A stretch of 16,405 nt of DNA, from positions 1-16,405 of the forward strand of contig DFKL01000179.1 in the NCBI GenBank assembly GCA_002373535.1, read 5' to 3'. Shown here piece by piece: positions 15,322 through 16,405 of the stretch; positions within the stretch are counted from its first letter, which is position 1; the number at the start of each line of letters is the position of its first letter. The stretch comes from Prevotellaceae bacterium UBA3646. Its GTDB lineage: Bacteria; Bacteroidota; Bacteroidia; Bacteroidales; Bacteroidaceae. A program made the position numbers and the translations under genes. The notes below the pieces were generated by a model. The model made no database searches, was not told the origin of the DNA, and worked only from the letters and a program-made list of their open reading frames with translations.

Positions 15322-16405
15322 ATGAATCTTAAACCATTACTGACCGCCATCCTCGCATTCACGGCACTCGCCGCATCAGCAGAAAAAGTACAAGTCTCCA
15401 CACCAGGCAACACCCTCGTGCTCGAACTCGTCAAGGGCCAGGAACCACGCTTCGTGTACTACGGAGCAAGACTCAGCGACGACGATGTCGCCAGTCTCCA
15501 GCCTATGAGCAGCACCAACTGGTCACGCTCCGAGATCTATCCGGCCTACGGAGCCACCCACATGCAGCAGGAATGTTGCCTCGCCATGCGTCACGCCGAC
15601 GGCAACCTCTCCACCGACATGCGTCTGTCCGGCTGGACGCTCACACCATACAGCGACCATGCACCCAATGGAGCCAGCCGTCAAGGCACCCTCCTCACCA
15701 TCTCCCTGCACGATCCCGTCTATCCCACGACAGTCACCCTCAACTACCTCGCATACAGCGATGTGGACATGATAGAGAGCTGGACTGACATAACCAATGG
15801 CGAGAAGAAAACCGTTACGCTCACCCGGTTTATGAATCCCCTTCTGCCAGTACGTCGTGGCAGTGTATACTGCACACACTTCCACGGCTCCTGGGCAGCC
15901 GAGGCACAGATGGTCGAATCCCGCCTGTGTGAGGGACAGCTCGTCGTCAAGGACAAGGACGGCTTGCGCAATGCGACCCAGAACCGCAACGAGATACTCC
16001 TCTCTCTCGACGGTCCTGCCCGTGAAGGCCAAGGCCGCGTAATAGGCGCCTCCCTCATGTACAGCGGCAACTACCTCGTCACGGTAGATACCGACGATAC
16101 CGACTATCACTACTACATGTCCGGTATCAATCCCGACAACTCCGAATACCATCTCCGTAGGGGCGAGACCTTCACTACGCCACATACCGCACTCACATTC
16201 AGTCAGTGCGGCACCAACGGCATCTCCCAGACGTTCCACCGATGGGCACGCAAATACCAGCTGCGTCACGGAGACAAGCCACGCGACATCCTCCTCAACT
16301 CATGGGAAGGCGTATATTTCAACATTACACAGGAAAGTATGGACCAGATGATGGCAGACATACACTCCATGGGAGGAGAGCTCTTTGTCATGGACGACGG
16401 ATGGT
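15322..16405 (+). CDS. GH36 alpha-galactosidase, exported (3' part beyond the window)
   Basis: The first 361 residues are present and the reading frame runs off the right edge. Residues 1-20 (MNLKPLLTAILAFTALAASA) are a signal peptide without a lipobox cysteine, suggesting a soluble periplasmic enzyme. Residues about 22-315 match the N-terminal beta-supersandwich of GH36 (PRFVYYGARLSD, TVTLNYLAYSDVDMIESWTDI, SGINPDNSEYHLRRGE). The catalytic barrel then begins with PRDILLNSWEGVYFNIT (from about 320) and reaches FVMDDGW at the edge, as expected of GH36. The nucleophile and acid/base aspartates lie further on and cannot be checked. In this locus it would remove alpha-1,6-galactose side chains from galactomannan fragments so that the GH26 enzyme and symporter can act. 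It starts 26 bp after the transporter stop and is likely in the same transcript. Confidence 0.9.
   Translation, partial: MNLKPLLTAILAFTALAASAEKVQVSTPGNTLVLELVKGQEPRFVYYGARLSDDDVASLQPMSSTNWSRSEIYPAYGATHMQQECCLAMRHADGNLSTDMRLSGWTLTPYSDHAPNGASRQGTLLTISLHDPVYPTTVTLNYLAYSDVDMIESWTDITNGEKKTVTLTRFMNPLLPVRRGSVYCTHFHGSWAAEAQMVESRLCEGQLVVKDKDGLRNATQNRNEILLSLDGPAREGQGRVIGASLMYSGNYLVTVDTDDTDYHYYMSGINPDNSEYHLRRGETFTTPHTALTFSQCGTNGISQTFHRWARKYQLRHGDKPRDILLNSWEGVYFNITQESMDQMMADIHSMGGELFVMDDGW

Noticed and set aside
15523..16269. Minus-strand open frame (248 residues) opposite the GH36 gene
   Set aside because: The plus strand encodes a clear GH36 N-terminal domain across this region; the antisense frame has no motif.
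1..16405. CRISPR array, tRNA or rRNA genes, and insertion sequence transposase
   Set aside because: No regularly spaced repeats, no cloverleaf or rRNA-like sequence and no transposase motif were seen on either strand by eye.

Overview
The window looks like a Bacteroidales chromosome, most likely Prevotellaceae. The grounds are the SusC/SusD pair, lipoprotein signals placed as in Bacteroidetes, TANNTTTG promoter elements, and no obvious Shine-Dalgarno sites. The genus is an inference. GC is fairly high for the group, with many C-ending codons.

Left end (1-1169): an open-ended stretch that resembles a dispersed Bacteroidales intergenic repeat; a minus-strand, apparently truncated NADPH-dependent FMN reductase (flavodoxin-fold) fragment; and a plus-strand exported glutathione peroxidase with a good promoter and a strong intrinsic terminator. 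That terminator separates it from the next unit.

Main region (1170 to the right edge): one co-directional operon, a beta-mannan/galactomannan polysaccharide utilisation locus. The order is GH26 mannanase, SusC-like transporter, SusD-like lipoprotein, IPT-type surface glycan-binding lipoprotein, second GH26 lipoprotein, GH130 mannosylglucose phosphorylase, cellobiose/mannobiose 2-epimerase, class I mannose-6-phosphate isomerase, GPH-family sugar:cation symporter, and GH36 alpha-galactosidase (cut by the window edge). Gaps are at most 26 bp, several genes overlap, and I see no internal terminator.

Inferred pathway: an exported GH26 cuts mannan at the cell surface. SusD and the glycan-binding protein capture the oligosaccharides and SusC imports them. 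In the periplasm the GH36 enzyme removes galactose and the second GH26 releases mannobiose. The GPH symporter takes mannobiose into the cytoplasm. The epimerase converts it to mannosyl-glucose, and the GH130 enzyme phosphorolyses this to mannose 1-phosphate and glucose. The isomerase then links mannose 6-phosphate to fructose 6-phosphate. No phosphomannomutase, glucokinase or PUL regulator lies in the window.

The most unusual object is the SusC-like protein. At 1445 residues it carries about 370 extra N-terminal residues, made of three tandem, divergent beta-sandwich-like repeats, ahead of the usual carboxypeptidase-regulatory-like domain, TonB box, plug and barrel. From its topology this extension should lie in the periplasm.
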